Assembly: GCA_007844125.1 (NCBI GenBank)
Contig: CM017563.1
Coordinates: 13,362,335 to 13,426,334 of the forward strand
Reading direction: 5' to 3'
DNA from: Sinonovacula constricta
Taxonomy: Eukaryota > Mollusca > Bivalvia > Cardiida > Solecurtidae
Length of the DNA: 64,000 nt
Shown: positions 22,291 through 34,619 of the stretch, one piece after another
Layout of the letters: each line of letters opens with the position of its first letter
Position numbering within the stretch: position 1 is the first letter of the stretch
Made by a program: the position numbers and the translations under genes
Notes under the pieces: model-generated
What the model was told of the DNA's origin: nothing
Databases searched by the model: none
The model's input: the letters and a program-made list of their open reading frames with translations, nothing else

Positions 22291-22524
22291 ATGCCAGCTC
22301 CTCTGTGCATCTACTGTTTGAGACGTATCTACAAGAATTCGTGTGCTGTAACATGCGACAAATGTCACAGATGGCATCACATTAAATGTGGAAATACAGG
22401 TACAGAGGCACTTCATATGAGCAATGTACAAAATAAATATTTAAAAATTGCACACAAATGCAACATGTGCATCTTAAAAATGCATTACAAAAATATATTG
22501 TTATATATACTAAACCTGACGTAA
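22291..22524 (+). CDS. PHD-finger ORF inside the Mutator-like element
   Basis: A 77-residue ORF with a complete C4HC3 ligand set: C6-x2-C9, C22-x2-C25, H30-x2-C33, C57-x2-C60, including CDKCHRWHHIKC. PHD fingers usually bind histone tails; in transposons they may assist targeting or DNA binding. A splice donor (ATACAG|GTACAG) lies inside at about residue 36-37, so this may be the first exon of a longer, now deleted element protein in which the last cysteine pair would come from elsewhere. The start ATG is the first in frame. Whether it is expressed is unknown. Confidence 0.5.
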   Translation: MPAPLCIYCLRRIYKNSCAVTCDKCHRWHHIKCGNTGTEALHMSNVQNKYLKIAHKCNMCILKMHYKNILLYILNLT

Positions 22525-23034
22525 ATGTTTGCGGTATACATTATACATTATTTTTAAAATTCAACCTTTATAATCCATAAAAATATTTACATCTTAGCGT
22601 ATTTTTTCTTTATCCATCATAAATTCATATGCTCTTATTACTTGTGATTATATTTAATTCATGCTGTGATGTTTGGTATTTTTAATTATTATTAAACATT
22701 GAATTAAGAATAAAAATATTCACTAGACTGACATAGTTATTGTCTAACCCTCCCTATTATACAAAGATAAAAAAAATTAAGTGCCAATTAACAAGTACTT
22801 TCCGTATCAATATCATTTATCACACCTGTTGCCAATCATTTTACTACTGTGGCGAATCGTTATATAAGTGTGGCGAATCGTTATGTGGCGAATCGTTATT
22901 GTGGCGAATCGTTAATATACCGTATCAATGACTAAGTCTAAAGTTTATTGTATTCAAACAATAATTGCGCTTTCCCCGAATTAGGTAGCACCTATTGTCA
23001 TATTAAATAGGAATTAACATAATAAGGCAGCACA

Positions 23035-23105
23035 GATGAACGTTTGCAAATATGTAGAGCAATTGTTTATGTTTAACTCTTGAAAAAGGCAATTTGTCGA
23101 AAAGT
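23035..23105. repeat. Dispersed repeat arm shared with 32806-33072
   Basis: gaacgtttgcaaatatgtag, then agcaattgtttatgtttaac and tcttgaaaaaggcaattt. The same blocks form both arms of a foldback element at 32.8-33.1 kb. Here only one arm was found. Confidence 0.6.
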
Positions 23106-23389
23106 TTAGTGTGAGCGTTATTAGGAAAAAAAATACAGTTCCCCCTGGAGCTATTTATAACAATTTATAGTATCGCGAAAATATATTACACTTAAAACAG
23201 TAGTGAAATTCAACGGTTGCGTGAATATATACTCACAAATTCTGAAAAAGACACAAAATACCATTTTATTTTAATTATATTACGGCAAACAGTGGATCAT
23301 AGGAGCACCTTAAAGCATTTACCTACCCGTTTTGTGTGCGCCAAATCAACAAAACAAAATTTTACGCCATTTTGTAAAGTATATTATGC

Positions 23390-23445
23390 GGGCACCGAAA
23401 ATTAAATAATGCGGGCACCGAAAATTAAATAAAGCGGACACCTGT
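23390..23445. repeat. 24-bp tandem duplication
   Basis: atgcgggcaccgaaaattaa plus ataa occurs twice with a third partial copy (gcggacacc). Nothing else is recognised around it. Confidence 0.7.
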
Positions 23446-23549
23446 AGGAAAAGACCCATTTAATAAGTAAATTTTAATTTATCTTGCTAAACTACATTTT
23501 AAATAATATGATTGTTACGTTGATATTTCATATACAGTTGTGAGCTTAA

Positions 23550-24135
23550 AGTATCTGGCCGCAAATTTGTCTTCATTTTCAATCTGCCCACCCACCCCGA
23601 CCAACCAAAAAACAAACAAACAACAACAAACAAAAACAACAGCTAAATTTGACAATTTGTCACAAAATCAATATTTCAGCTAAAACTCAATACAACAAAA
23701 CAAATTAAAATGCACCCCGCCCCCACAAAAAAAACAACAAACAAAAAAGAAACCAGTTCATTACACGAACAGAACTCGCCACAATCATTTCAAACATGTA
23801 TTTCCTATCTGAGCCACGCTGCACAGTTAGCTATTTATAAACTAAGAAAACCACGTGACCACTTATGTTTTAGCTAATCCACGTCATACACTGTGATGTC
23901 GATGTCTATTGTTAGCCGGAATCCCAATTGTTATTATTTATAGATTTGGAAAGAATGAACATTTAAGTGTTGATTAACGAGTTTTATTGCCCTAAAATTG
24001 AGATACTCTTGAAAATCATCAAAACTTAGGCTGAAGAATGATTTTTTTCAGCAGAAATCATGTACAAAAATCCCGAACAGAGATAAAATAGTGTTACATA
24101 TATAAGATATAGGTAAACTGTCAGATATACCACCT
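23550..24135. mobile_element. TTAA-flanked miniature transposon, copy 2
   Basis: The right end gtcagatataCCACCT is followed by TTAA (24136-24139). The likely left end AGTATCTGGCCGCAAATTTG follows TTAA at 23546-23549. It shares 'tttcctatctgagccacgct' and 'tagatttggaaagaatgaac' with the copy at 5575 and, inverted, with the copy at 30887. The left interior is an AAACAAAC-rich low-complexity stretch. The right end is more secure than the left. Confidence 0.6.
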
Positions 24136-24689
24136 TTAACAATGTGTGCAGTTTGCTAAAATGTTGCTGTTTCAAACATTTAAACACAGCTACAATATGC
24201 TTTGGCAATTCTAATTATGATTTGTTATTGTTTTTTTAAAATCCAAATTATAGTGTACTGGAACACGATGGTTTGACGATGTGTGTACAATCTGTTATAT
24301 TTTGGTCCAAGTTTTAATAAACGCGTTGCTTCTTTGATGTGCCGAAACTCCAAACTTATTTTTTTTAATTTTAGTTCTGGATCCGGGCCTGTGCTGTATT
24401 GTTCTTTCAATTTGACTCAATCAAAATACTTCGGTAATTTTTGTTGGAAGAACGGTTGAAAATGTTACTTTTTAATACAACTCTGTTACAATTATTTACA
24501 GAATAGGTTATAACCATGATAATTATACAACAATCTTCATTAAAACAGAGTTAAAAAATACACCATACATTTTTAATGATCTGTAACAGTTTCACTGGTA
24601 TTGTGCAACCGTACATTTGAGATCCAGGTTGAATCTTATTTGTGTAATGTGTGAACCAAGCTTCAAAAAGCAACAAAACAACATTTTAT

Positions 24690-25010
24690 CCAGGATTGGG
24701 TTTAAACCGAAAATCTCTGCTCCGGGGCCATGGGCTCTATCAACAGAACCAGCCAGGCAGACGGGTTTGCAGAGAGCATATTCACAACACCCATCCCCTC
24801 TTTAACCTTTTGAAGCCAGGCATCAACACGGTAGAACCACATTTTCTTGCCCGATATCGCTCTAACCAGGCTGACAGCTTCCGGAAAAGCCTATTTACAA
24901 CAGTGAAGAGGGCTGTTCTTCTACAGAGCCTATAGAACTCATTTGGTAGATCCACCGGCCACTACTGGGGATTATGTGGTTCGAATCCTGGTGGAGGCTC
25001 AATTTTTCTG
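24690..25010. mobile_element. Two tRNA-like modules in inverted arrangement
   Basis: On plus, a box-B-like GGTTCGAATCC at 24978-24988 is preceded by an A-box-like ttggtagatcc; GAGCCT and AGGCTC flank the module like an acceptor stem, but the T-stem does not pair. On minus, a second module reads ttctgttgatagagccc ... GGTTTAAACCCA (about 24700-24750). Probably SINE-derived; the family is not matched elsewhere in the window. Confidence 0.35.
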
Positions 25011-25029
25011 CTTCTGGGGTCAACAAATA

Positions 25030-27260
25030 ATGAAGTAACAAAAGCATGTAATGTAATACTCACACTCGTGTGCAGTTTTCTCAGCGATGAAAACTATTGT
25101 TAGTTTATGTGTATACTGTATTAGAAAGACTCGCTCTGTGATCTACGCTGATACAGCCTTCTGTGTAGTTTTCTTAAATTAAAAAAATTGATCCACTAGC
25201 ACACAGGACATTGAAATGAAACACATTAGACATCGTACATTCAGTGCAGGTCAAGATTGTCTCGGTTACTTGCACGTTTCTCACCAATATTTTATAGGAA
25301 ATGTCCATTTGGGGTTGTTGTCGCCAGCGTGTCCAGAGTCATAAGAAAGCTGAATTTCGGAGGAATGAACAAGATGTTCGTGAATATAGAAGTAACTATA
25401 TTGCCTAAAGCAGTTATACATGAAATGCAGATTTGCGAATGAACGTCGCTCAGGAATATCACTCAGTGAGTCTCAAGGAAAATGGCACACGGAGGGAGCA
25501 ACATGTTTTTAGAATGAGTGTTCCAACGACTATGAATGATCTGTTGGGACAAGATGTTTTCCTCACTGCCTTCTGTGGCTATATACTGGGATATGACAGT
25601 GGTCATTCCTATCATTTTCATGAGAATCTAAGTTTAGAAAAGAATGGTGCTATATGGATTTAGATTCAGATCACAGGGGTGTATTGTTGACGAAATAAAT
25701 AACGGAGTTAATTTTGAAGTCAGTACATTATTTGCATATATCTTAATCGCTTCTAGGATTAAACTTACACCAAAGACCTGTACACAGTCTTTGCCAACAT
25801 TTCTCAAAGTGTTCAGTAGATCAATAATCTTTCTTTAAAACGTCCCAGATGTCTTTTCAAGGTGAATTATTTTCAATAAAGTTTTATACAAATATCAATT
25901 CATTTGAAATCTTTACTTCTAAAATATACTAAAATATTTCTGAATTTAGTATTTTTTGATGTACATGTAACTGGTGCGCTTGACTAACACGTGAATACCT
26001 TTGTTCTATGCTTTTTTCACATTTTAATTTTCACAATACGCATATATTTTCTTATGCATATGGAAAACCAGTTTTAAGCAGAAAACTTTTTTTATAACTA
26101 TTCCAATGTTACAAATTTAAGTATAAGCAAAATCTGTATAGTGGTTTAAAAAGAAATACCTGTAACCTTACAGGAACTATTTACATGACACATGTTCATT
26201 TTAACCAGAATTCATGGGCAATTTCTACAAAACAAAATCGGATGTAGTACGATGATTAGGAGACAGGATGTGGAAAATTGCATTAAGAAAAGTTAAAAAA
26301 AAATCTCTTAAGAAAACCTGATCTAACCTGATAAATTATCTTAACAACTTCACATTTCATTTGATTTTGCGGAAAGTATTTTGATAGCGAAATGTAAATA
26401 TGTTTGTTTAGTCCAAGGACAATATAATAATATATAATATTTTCAATTGTATATTTGTGTTGATCACATTTAGAAAACCATCAAAAAGAAACAGTCAAGT
26501 TGTTGTTTAAACATTTATTTTTGACATTATATTTTTCAACATACAATTTTAATACAGAGTGAAATTTAGAAGTTATTTACATTTTCAATAATGTTTTACA
26601 GTAATAACATCATAAATGTATGTTCAAATATTTAAAAAAAAAAAGATAAATGCTTTTTTACACTGAAAGCTTTTCATCAACCAAACTTTATAGCAGTTTA
26701 TCTTATAGTTTGCCTTTACAGTCCATTTAAAGAAAAGAATGTACAATTTAGCAAAAAAGAAATTAACATTATGAAAAATGTTAAAAAGGGACATTAATTT
26801 ATAAAAGACTCCTTATCAATATTTCAAAGTTACTATTATTGTCATGAAAGCCTAAAGACTTTAACACTTAAAAAAGAAGAAAATCTTATTTTTTTGAAAG
26901 TATGAAAGACAACAAACGCATTTTTAACATAGTGGTAATTAAAATAACATACAAACAGAACCAAACATAACGGATATCATTACGCATAATTATGATTAAC
27001 AGCTAACAAAACAATTACGGTAACAGCTAACAATTAAAAAATAGTTAAAGTACCCGCTATGACAAGGGATCAGCATGATGGATATATGGCTTGACGAAGA
27101 AGTACAGTACAAATCACAAGGAATGTACATTTTCCTTGAGGACACGGCGGTTGTTGGGGGTAAAACGGAGAAAGACAGGAAAATACATTAAAACATTAAA
27201 ATGTGGAGAAACAAATTCTTATTGTTTTAAGTGGGTTTTTCTTCTGTGAATACGTTAGTG
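25030..27260. other. AT-rich DNA, no recognised gene
   Basis: Short open frames occur at 25257-25838 but have no recognisable domain or splice structure. AATAAA at 25876 (+) and AATAAA on minus near 26513-26518 are possible poly(A) signals; the latter could end a long 3' UTR of the minus-strand gene at 32.3 kb. A less AT-rich block at 27060-27180 is unexplained. Confidence 0.4.
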
Positions 27261-27265
27261 TTTTA

Positions 27266-27267
<2 letters not shown>

Positions 27268-27355
<88 letters not shown>
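27268..27355. repeat. (TA)n microsatellite followed by (CA)n
   Basis: About 75 nt of uninterrupted TA dinucleotides, then acacacacac. Both strands are open across it, which produces meaningless YIYI translations. Confidence 0.97.
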
Positions 27356-28369
27356 TTTACTGTGTATACACAATTTAACAATCACAAAACCACTGAAGAA
27401 AATAGATATTTACATCCATAATACAGGGGGTGCTAACATAGAATTTTACCTTGACAATTTAAGTAGCGTATGAAATATTTTAAATGTTTTCTAGCCACTA
27501 AATCATAGAGAAACTCCGCAACAACACTCTAACACCTAGCAATTCTTTGTTATTGGGTTTAATAAAATCTATGAGACAAGAACATTGTTGATATGAAGAA
27601 GTAGGGTGAAATTAAGTGAATTAAGGAGTTCTGGACAAATAGTGAACGTGAACGAAGCAAAGAATGGTGTACATTAAGTGTACCGGTAATTGGTACAATA
27701 AAACCTGATTATCTGATGATCTCTCCTACAGTAAATGCATTTAAAATGTATGTCACAAAACAAAACAAAAAAACTTCCTACCGTAGGCTTAAAATCATAT
27801 TTTAGTCAATTTACTTATAAAAACTACCCACTGATTGGTTAATACAGAAGCACATGTGTGTTGAATTTTTTAAACATCATTATCTGTCAGACCCAACGTA
27901 TGATTTTTTTCAAACATTTTGTAGTTTTCTTCAATTTTCAATATAACTTTTACCTTAAGTGCTGCAAAAGATGACACTATTACCATTGTCTCAATAAGTC
28001 TGAACAGGTTGACCCTCTGAATAATAAAGAGGACTTTATTTACGTGTTTTAGCAGGGCGAGGGGTATATATAGGATCTATATATGACCTTCACTACACAT
28101 GACAATTGTGCAAAGGTCAATAATTGTTCAAAGTGACAATTGTTCCAGGGGCATGTTTTACGTCAAGTCTTGTTTGTGTAGTGATCAAAAGTCACTAGTA
28201 TTAATACACACCACTATTATTCTAACAACTCCACCTGTTTATTATGATGATCTCTGTATATATGTACTACAATCTTTCAGATTTGGAAGAAATAAATTTC
28301 GTTATCAACTTTATGTACATTTTTAGACAACCGACAATTGCCGATAGTACCTATAGAACTGTGCAATAA

Positions 28370-28935
28370 CATACACTGTATATACATGTACAATTGTCTC
28401 TAGAACAATTGTCATATTGGACAATTGCCTCTAGAACAATTGCCATATTGGACAATTGCATCTAGAACAATTGCCATATTGGACAATTGTCTCTAGAACA
28501 ATTGCCACATTGGACAATTGCCTCTAGAACAATTGCCACATTGGACACTTGCATCTATAACAATTGCCACTTTGGATAATTGCCTCTATAACAATTGCCA
28601 CTTTGGATAATTGCCTCTAGAACAATTGCCATATTGGACCATTGCCATATTGGACAATTGCCTCTAGAACAATTGCCACATTGGACACTTGCCTCTAGAA
28701 CAATTGCCATATTGGACAATTGCCATATTGGACAATTGCCTCTAGAACAATTGCCACATTGGACACTTGCATCTAGAACAATTGCCATATTGGACAATTG
28801 CCTGTAGAACAATTGCCACTTTGGACACTTGCATCTAGAACAATTGCCATATTGGACAATTGATCCTAGAACAATTGCCTCTGGGACAATTGCATTTTAC
28901 GATATTGCCTCTAGAACAATTGATTATAGAACAAT
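28370..28935. repeat. 31-bp satellite with paired CAATTG palindromes
   Basis: The unit is tctagaacaattgccatatt plus ggacaattgcc (31 bp), about 18 units. Each holds two GxACAATTGCC half-units 15-16 nt apart and often a TCTAGA palindrome. Scattered half-units occur upstream (28095-28160, 28325). Open frames on both strands are by-products. Edge units are diverged, central ones nearly identical. Confidence 0.9.
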
Positions 28936-28939
28936 ACCC

Positions 28940-30880
28940 CCATGGACAAGGATTTTTTTGTATGTTATCTGTTATTTTTACAAAAACTAATCATGTATAT
29001 AACATTACAAACTACTTACATATATACAATACATATACATACACTTAATTAAAAGTTAAAGACATCTGAAATGAATAAGTAGCAAAAATATATATTTGCA
29101 CAATTTAAAATAATTTGTTGTAGATAACTTTACAATAAATTCACAACATAAATAGTTGTAATATCACAAGAATCAATTTGTGCCAGAAAAAATGTTTGAG
29201 CACCATTAATGGATGACGAAAATAATTGTGATGATTAAGCTTCATTTCTCCTTAAAACCCTATATAGCTGAAACTTATTAAATCTAGTAGCATAGTAACA
29301 CTTTTGATGGGTACCAACAATTGAAGGTTTGATTGAGAATTGGATATAGCAGGCTTCATGGTGAATCTGTATTTCTAGTTAGTATCTCAGATGTTGAATA
29401 TTGTAAGGAATAATGTTAAAAACATTTGTATGCTTCTTTTTCTGTTACATTGCAATAATAATAATAACAACCGTTTTTAAACATGGGGATTAATCAGCAT
29501 TTATTGCCATCAATTATCAGCATAACACCTGCCAACAAAAATTTAGATATTTTAATTTATGTGACATTACATCAAGCTAAGATGACCATGTTCAAAACAA
29601 TCAAACCAAATAATACTTTTTTCTATAAAAGGCTTGATTTTAAAACATTACAACTTTCTTAATGACAATCATAAAAGAAAAAAAAAAGTGACTTTTATTT
29701 AAATATTACAAACATATTCTTCATGTCAACACATTCTTCATCTCATCTTATTTTTCATTTAAACATATTCTTCCTTTCCAATACAGTCTTCATTTCAACA
29801 TATTCTTTATGACAGCACATTCTTCATCTTATCATATAAACAATAATTAGCACATAGTTGTTTTTTTTAATTTACATCACCTGTAAACACACATACAAAA
29901 TATAATGTTGACCTAAGGTTATGTAAATGATATGTTTACAAAAATAGTAATAGTTTTTGCATTGATATAATATGTATTATAGGCAATGTTACTTCAGTAA
30001 ATATACACCAACACACCTGATGTTTTGGATTAAATGCTTTGGATTTACAAAGTGTGTGTGTATGTGAGTGCGTGTATGTGTGTGCCTGTGTGCATGCGAG
30101 TGTGTGTGTACATGTGTGTGCGTGTGTTATAAAGCACTATTATAATATTTCAAGTTAAACGACACATACTTACAAATACATGGAGAAACATCAAATGAGT
30201 TAGTAAAACATGGATTTATATAACAACAATTCAAGAATAACAAACAATATAGATATTACAAGACAAGTTTAGGACTATGTGTGTCAAGACAAGCAACTCA
30301 CTTGCACACTGGCAGACACACATAAGGTCTGTGTAGACTATGTGCATAATATCACAATCAAATAATTGTGCTCCCACTAAAAGAAATATTACAAACTCAA
30401 ATTTTTTATCAAGCTCAAAATTTGTTTTGCAGGTTTTGACATATATTGACAGAATTATAATCAGTCCTGGAGCTTCCAGCTATACAAATTGTATGTAGGA
30501 CTCCTGGGCAAAACAAGTCTGCTCGTCATCTAAACGATCTTCCCATAAAAATTTATTTTCTAAATAGGGACTTGAACTAACATAAGGATTAAATATATAT
30601 ATCTGCAGCTAAGTGAGCTTGAAAAAAAAAGAAACTCAAGTAAGAAATAAGTTTCTACAAGTGGGCCCTGGATTGGATGAACAATTCTGACTAGAGACAA
30701 GAACATAGTGATGTGTTGTGAACACAACCTGTAAACGCGATCTGGCAACCTTTACCCAGTGGACCTTTGCACCATTTTATCCTCTTTGAGAACCTGTTTG
30801 TGGTCATAAAAACACAAATTAAAAGCCACGTCTACCAGTCCTGTAAATTTATAGTCTCAAGACTTTTGATGAAACAACCC
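28940..30880. other. AT-rich DNA with minor repeats
   Basis: No exon recognised. Holds a loose 'acatattcttcattt' repetition at 29705-29835 and a GT-rich microsatellite at about 30050-30128. It may be 3' UTR of the minus-strand gene at 32.3 kb, but this is unproven. Confidence 0.4.
30048..30130. repeat. Imperfect (GT)n microsatellite
   Basis: GTGTGTGTGTATGTGAGTGC and similar runs of interrupted GT dinucleotides. Confidence 0.9.
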
Positions 30881-30886
30881 CATTAA

Positions 30887-31371
30887 AGGTGGTATCTGAC
30901 AGTTTGTCTATATTAAAAACCTATAATCTATATAAAGAAAAATCTAACCACTGCTTTGGGGACTTTGGCCTTACTTTTTGCACAAAACCATACGTTAGTC
31001 ATTATGCACATGTTTTTGAACACTAACTTTATTGTAAGACTTTACTAATCACACAAAAAAAGTTCAATCTTTCCAACTCTATAAAAAGCGTGATATTGGT
31101 CTCTGCTAAAAATAGATATGGACGTCAGAGCAGATTACCCAACTTTATTAAAGTTAGCGATCATGTGGCTTTCTTTATTTAAAAATTGCTTTCTCTGCAG
31201 CGTTGCTCAGATAGGAAACACCTGTTTGCCAGGTCGAGTAGAGATTTAACCTTGACTGTTAACAAAGATCTTTGGCATTAATGAACAGCATTTTGCAAGA
31301 CTTTTCAGGTAACAATGACTTTTTTGGTTATTTGAGAAATCATTTTTAGACCAAACTGTCGGCTACCATCT
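30887..31371. mobile_element. TTAA-flanked miniature transposon, copy 3 (intact, 485 bp)
   Basis: TTAA (30883-30886), then AGGTGGTATCTGACAGTTTG; the right end is CAAACTGTCGGCTACCATCT, then TTAA (31372-31375). Inverted ends match at about 17 of 20 positions. Inverted relative to copies 1 and 2. No ORF of note, so non-autonomous. Best-preserved member of the family in this window. Confidence 0.8.
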
Positions 31372-32304
31372 TTAACCCTTAAGACTGTGAAAAGTAGACA
31401 TTTATCCACACCCCAAATCCCCAAGCCTCATTCTAATCATTATCCCATAACACCCCCTTTATTATCTCTTCGTACACTCTTTAACACTTACAATTAAATG
31501 TATATGGATTTCAAAAAAAAGTTTGGAAACCGGCATTAATTGACAATAAATGCCACAACATAAACATGATCCTGACCTTTCTAAAAATTAAATCGTTTGT
31601 GCTACATAAAATAACTGCTTAAAGTCTGCACTTAATTTGTAATAATGATGAAAACTAATGAATTTGACGGAATCTTGTTCATGTTTAGCTTCATTATTGA
31701 CTTGTGATTAGGTCAAAACTGGGTTAATTAGAGGGCATAATCCAAGCCACAAAACAAACAATGACAACAGTATAACACCATAACTTCTAAGCTGGCTTAT
31801 TAAGCATTATCATCATACCATTTTTGGTAAAGTCGGGTAAGTTTAATGCCATTTTTTGTTGTTGTTGAAATTATGTAGCAAATATATAAATAAGGTAAAG
31901 CACTTTTTGGTCTAGGAAGAATGTACATATTTCTCATTTAAAGACAACTGTATATATCACTGATAGATTGGTAGCATAAAAAATGGACTATTTTTAATCT
32001 GTCCAATATATATTATTTTCAATTTCTCATTAAAACTTAAATTGAAATAATTAAGTTAAACCTCAGATACCCAGTTGAATTTGTTTTACTATACAAAAAC
32101 ATTATTAATCTACCATAAGAGTTATAGCCCTTGACAACAAAATGACATATACAGTAAAATAGCAATGGTGGGCATGTAAATGGCACATAATTTCACTGGT
32201 AAAACATTTCAATATCACATCATTATGTATAACTGTGTATAACAAGAATATCAAAGCATCACTAATGTTTTTGGCATCAAATTAACATGAACAATTACAT
32301 TTGG

Positions 32305-32511
32305 TCATCTTATACTGTTTTTTGAAGGATTCCATTTCAATTGAATCGATGAGGAAGTTTCATAGAATGGAGGCTTGGTGTGGAAGAAGAATGTGGGTCG
32401 TTGTTTGATTCTGGGGCGATCAGGGAACACAAACTTGGTGCCATATGATGCGGACCTGGCTGAAGAGGCTGACAGATCACGTAGAGGTATGAGATCAGAT
32501 TCTTGTCGCAT
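32305..32511 (-). CDS. Probable last coding exon of an unrecognised gene (partial)
   Basis: Acceptor ACCTTTGTTCCAG, then 68 codons and TGA at 32305-32307. The residues are hydrophilic and basic, with a serine-rich stretch (DLSASSARSAS), KFVFPDRPRIKQRPTFFFHT, and an end in KWNPSKNSIR. This looks like a cytoplasmic or disordered C-terminal tail. The phase is 0 at the acceptor if the visible frame is right. I do not recognise the family and could not chain upstream exons with confidence; they would lie at higher coordinates. Coding status rests on the good acceptor, an open frame and richer base composition than its surroundings. Confidence 0.45.
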   Translation of the reverse strand: MRQESDLIPLRDLSASSARSASYGTKFVFPDRPRIKQRPTFFFHTKPPFYETSSSIQLKWNPSKNSIR

Positions 32512-32805
32512 CTGGAACAAAGGTACAGACGTGTTAAAGCTGATACATTAACACAATAGTTATTAAACTTCCTCAATTTCAGTCACAGACATAGTTATGC
32601 TAATGGGAGATAACTCAGATTTAAACTTGAAAAATTATTACTTGTAATTCAGGTTAGATAATCCTTGTCGCTTATGAATTTCTGATCCGTGGTATTATCA
32701 TCCCAAGTGAGCATTTATGGTGATTTCTAATATTGCACTTTATTTGCTAACACATTGTTGTAAATTGTTCCAAAGGAAACTGTAGACAATATTTGTTCTA
32801 AAAAT

Positions 32806-33072
32806 GCCCAATTTTTTTGGCAAATTGCCTTTTTCAAGAGTTTTATGCAAAAATTACCCTCTTTATATATTTGCAAACATTCATGGACACTGCATTATAA
32901 GAAAACTCAGATAAGACATCAACATCATTTAATGACATGATTTTTGTCCCATTTACTGAACATCATTTCCCCAGCATTTACTGAACGTCAAATAGCCCAG
33001 GAACATTTGCAAATATGTAAAGAGAGCAATTGTTTACGTTTAACTTTTGAAAAAGAAAATATGCCCCATATA
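32806..33072. mobile_element. Foldback element with imperfect arms of about 70 bp
   Basis: The left arm (32806-32885, with gcaaattgcctttttcaaga and ctctttatatatttgcaaac) is the diverged reverse complement of the right arm (33003-33072, with catttgcaaatatgtaaaga and taacttttgaaaaagaaaat). Another single arm lies at 23035. No target duplication was identified. Confidence 0.6.
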
Positions 33073-33368
33073 TAGAACAAGTCCTGTTTAAACATGTTAA
33101 AATAAGATGAATAACTTAAACTATTAACCAATATTATGTCTACCTTAAACAAATCTTAATTTGGAACTATCATGTTTGTTTTTTTAATCTTGAAATATAT
33201 GCTGAGATTTTTTTTAAGAAAAAATTAAAAAAACAATAAAACAATATAAGTAATAAAAAGTTAAAAAAATAAAGCTATTCATTTTTCTAAATATAATAAT
33301 TGCATAACATATATTATTTGAAGTAAACATGAATGGAGAACGTTTATATTTCTAGGTTAACATAAATG

Positions 33369-33372
<4 letters not shown>

Positions 33373-33402
<30 letters not shown>
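33373..33402. repeat. (TA)n microsatellite
   Basis: About 30 nt of TA dinucleotides directly beside a SINE B insertion. Confidence 0.95.
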
Positions 33403-33405
<3 letters not shown>

Positions 33406-33733
33406 CTTAGTTTATTGGGTTTATCATCCCACCAACATTATTTCAGTTATCTGGAGACAGTGTCCACTTGAAGCAGATATAGTGCTGCCTTCACTGTGTA
33501 TAGCATGCCGTGAACACCTGACATGATACCACACCCAGTCACATTATCCTGACACAGGGCCAACCAGTCTTGGAACTACCCTTATATTTGCATAAGCATT
33601 AGCAAGGGAGCTATACCACTACCATTTTTAAAGACTTTAGTATGTCTCAGCCCGGGATTGAACCCAGGGCCTCCTGTACCTGGAGCAGACACTCTACCGA
33701 TTGCACAACCAGGCCCAGTCTTCTTAGTTTATT
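33406..33733 (-). mobile_element. SINE family B, full length with target duplication
   Basis: The body runs from gggtttatcatcccaccaac to the tRNA-like head (box B reversed: gggattgaaccc; head end ccgattgcacaaccaggccc). CTTAGTTTATT occurs at both 33406-33416 and 33723-33733, an 11-bp target duplication that defines the ends. The tail on the element strand is AATAAA-like. Confidence 0.9.
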
Positions 33734-34214
33734 TAATTGTTAAGTGTCAGTGCATGTTTATCAATGAAACGTAAGGCGAAATATCTGTAACCAAAATTTA
33801 CAGAGAATACAACAATATAAACTATTTAGAATAAGTTGGTGTGGAAAAATAAAAAAAGTACAATGTTGTTTTTGTTGATTTGATTCTTACCTTTGTAGGA
33901 GGAAGCAAGCAAACAAGAAGTTATATTAAACATATAGGAAATGGTTTATAGTACATAACAGTCTACAAATACAATTTCAGTACATGAATTTTTAAATTGT
34001 CTAAGGTCCTAATGTTTCAGTTTTCACACATTTTAATTTTTATTTCATACATGTGCAGGTTAATATTCAAGGTTATTTACCATTAGTTATAATGACTGTT
34101 TTGTTATCAACATTCCATACAAACCTTTACACAATCAGGTATAAAGAAAAAAAAAAAAAATTAAAAACAAACATGCAAAGAGAACCAGTTTTTTAAACCA
34201 ATTTTTGTTGTTGT

Positions 34215-34345
34215 TACTTCACTCAAGACACAATTATGGCAGCATCCAGCTAATTATTGGTGGAGGAAGACCTCCGAAGACTTAGGCCTGGGTAGAATCA
34301 CCAGCACACCAGAGGTTAGCAGGAAAACCTCCCCACATGAAAAAC
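34215..34345 (-). mobile_element. SINE family A fragment
   Basis: Reversed core: ctaattattggtggaggaag, then cctgggtagaatcaccagca and aggttagcaggaaaacctcc. The head is missing. Confidence 0.65.
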
Positions 34346-34619
34346 ACTGTCAATACAGCATAAACATATTAAACTTGCCTAAAACAAGGCACAGGCAGAA
34401 CCTGGTCATGCTCTTTGAATGAGACATAGGAATAGCATCCAATCAAAAAGCTAAAACAGTGATTTAATATTTAGACACTGGAATCAGCATATTGTCAAAC
34501 AAATCAATATTGATACTTTATGAACTGCATAAATGAAGTTATTTTCTGAACAGACAAGTCTGACAGACAAAATGAAGGGAGAAAACAAAATAACCCAGTT
34601 AATTAATAAAATAATGGAG

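Larger units (their letters stand above)
21734..22921. mobile_element. Mutator-like element with iterated subterminal repeats
   Basis: Flanked by an identical 10-bp direct repeat GTATCAATGA (21724-21733 and 22922-22931). The left end holds five copies and the right end four inverted copies of the unit AACGATTCGCCACA, with TATA spacers. Internally there is an imperfect roughly 80-bp tandem duplication (about 22020-22163) ahead of a PHD-finger ORF. A 9-11 bp duplication with long structured termini fits the Mutator-like superfamily. No transposase core was seen, so it is non-autonomous or deleted. Confidence 0.7.

Noticed and set aside
24922..25005. tRNA gene with GAGCCT/AGGCTC acceptor stem
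   Set aside because: The acceptor stem pairs over six bases but the T-stem does not, so I class it as a tRNA-like relic.
25257..25838. Three consecutive plus ORFs as a gene
   Set aside because: Short, unrelated frames without splice sites or recognisable domains.
28555..28812. Overlapping ORFs on both strands with NCPIWQLSNMA-like repeats
   Set aside because: Translation of the 31-bp satellite; both strands being open is a property of the unit.
33880..33960. Minus-strand exon ending CCTACAAAG|GTAAGAAT
   Set aside because: The donor is good, but the preceding sequence is pyrimidine-rich without an open frame or acceptor at a sensible distance.
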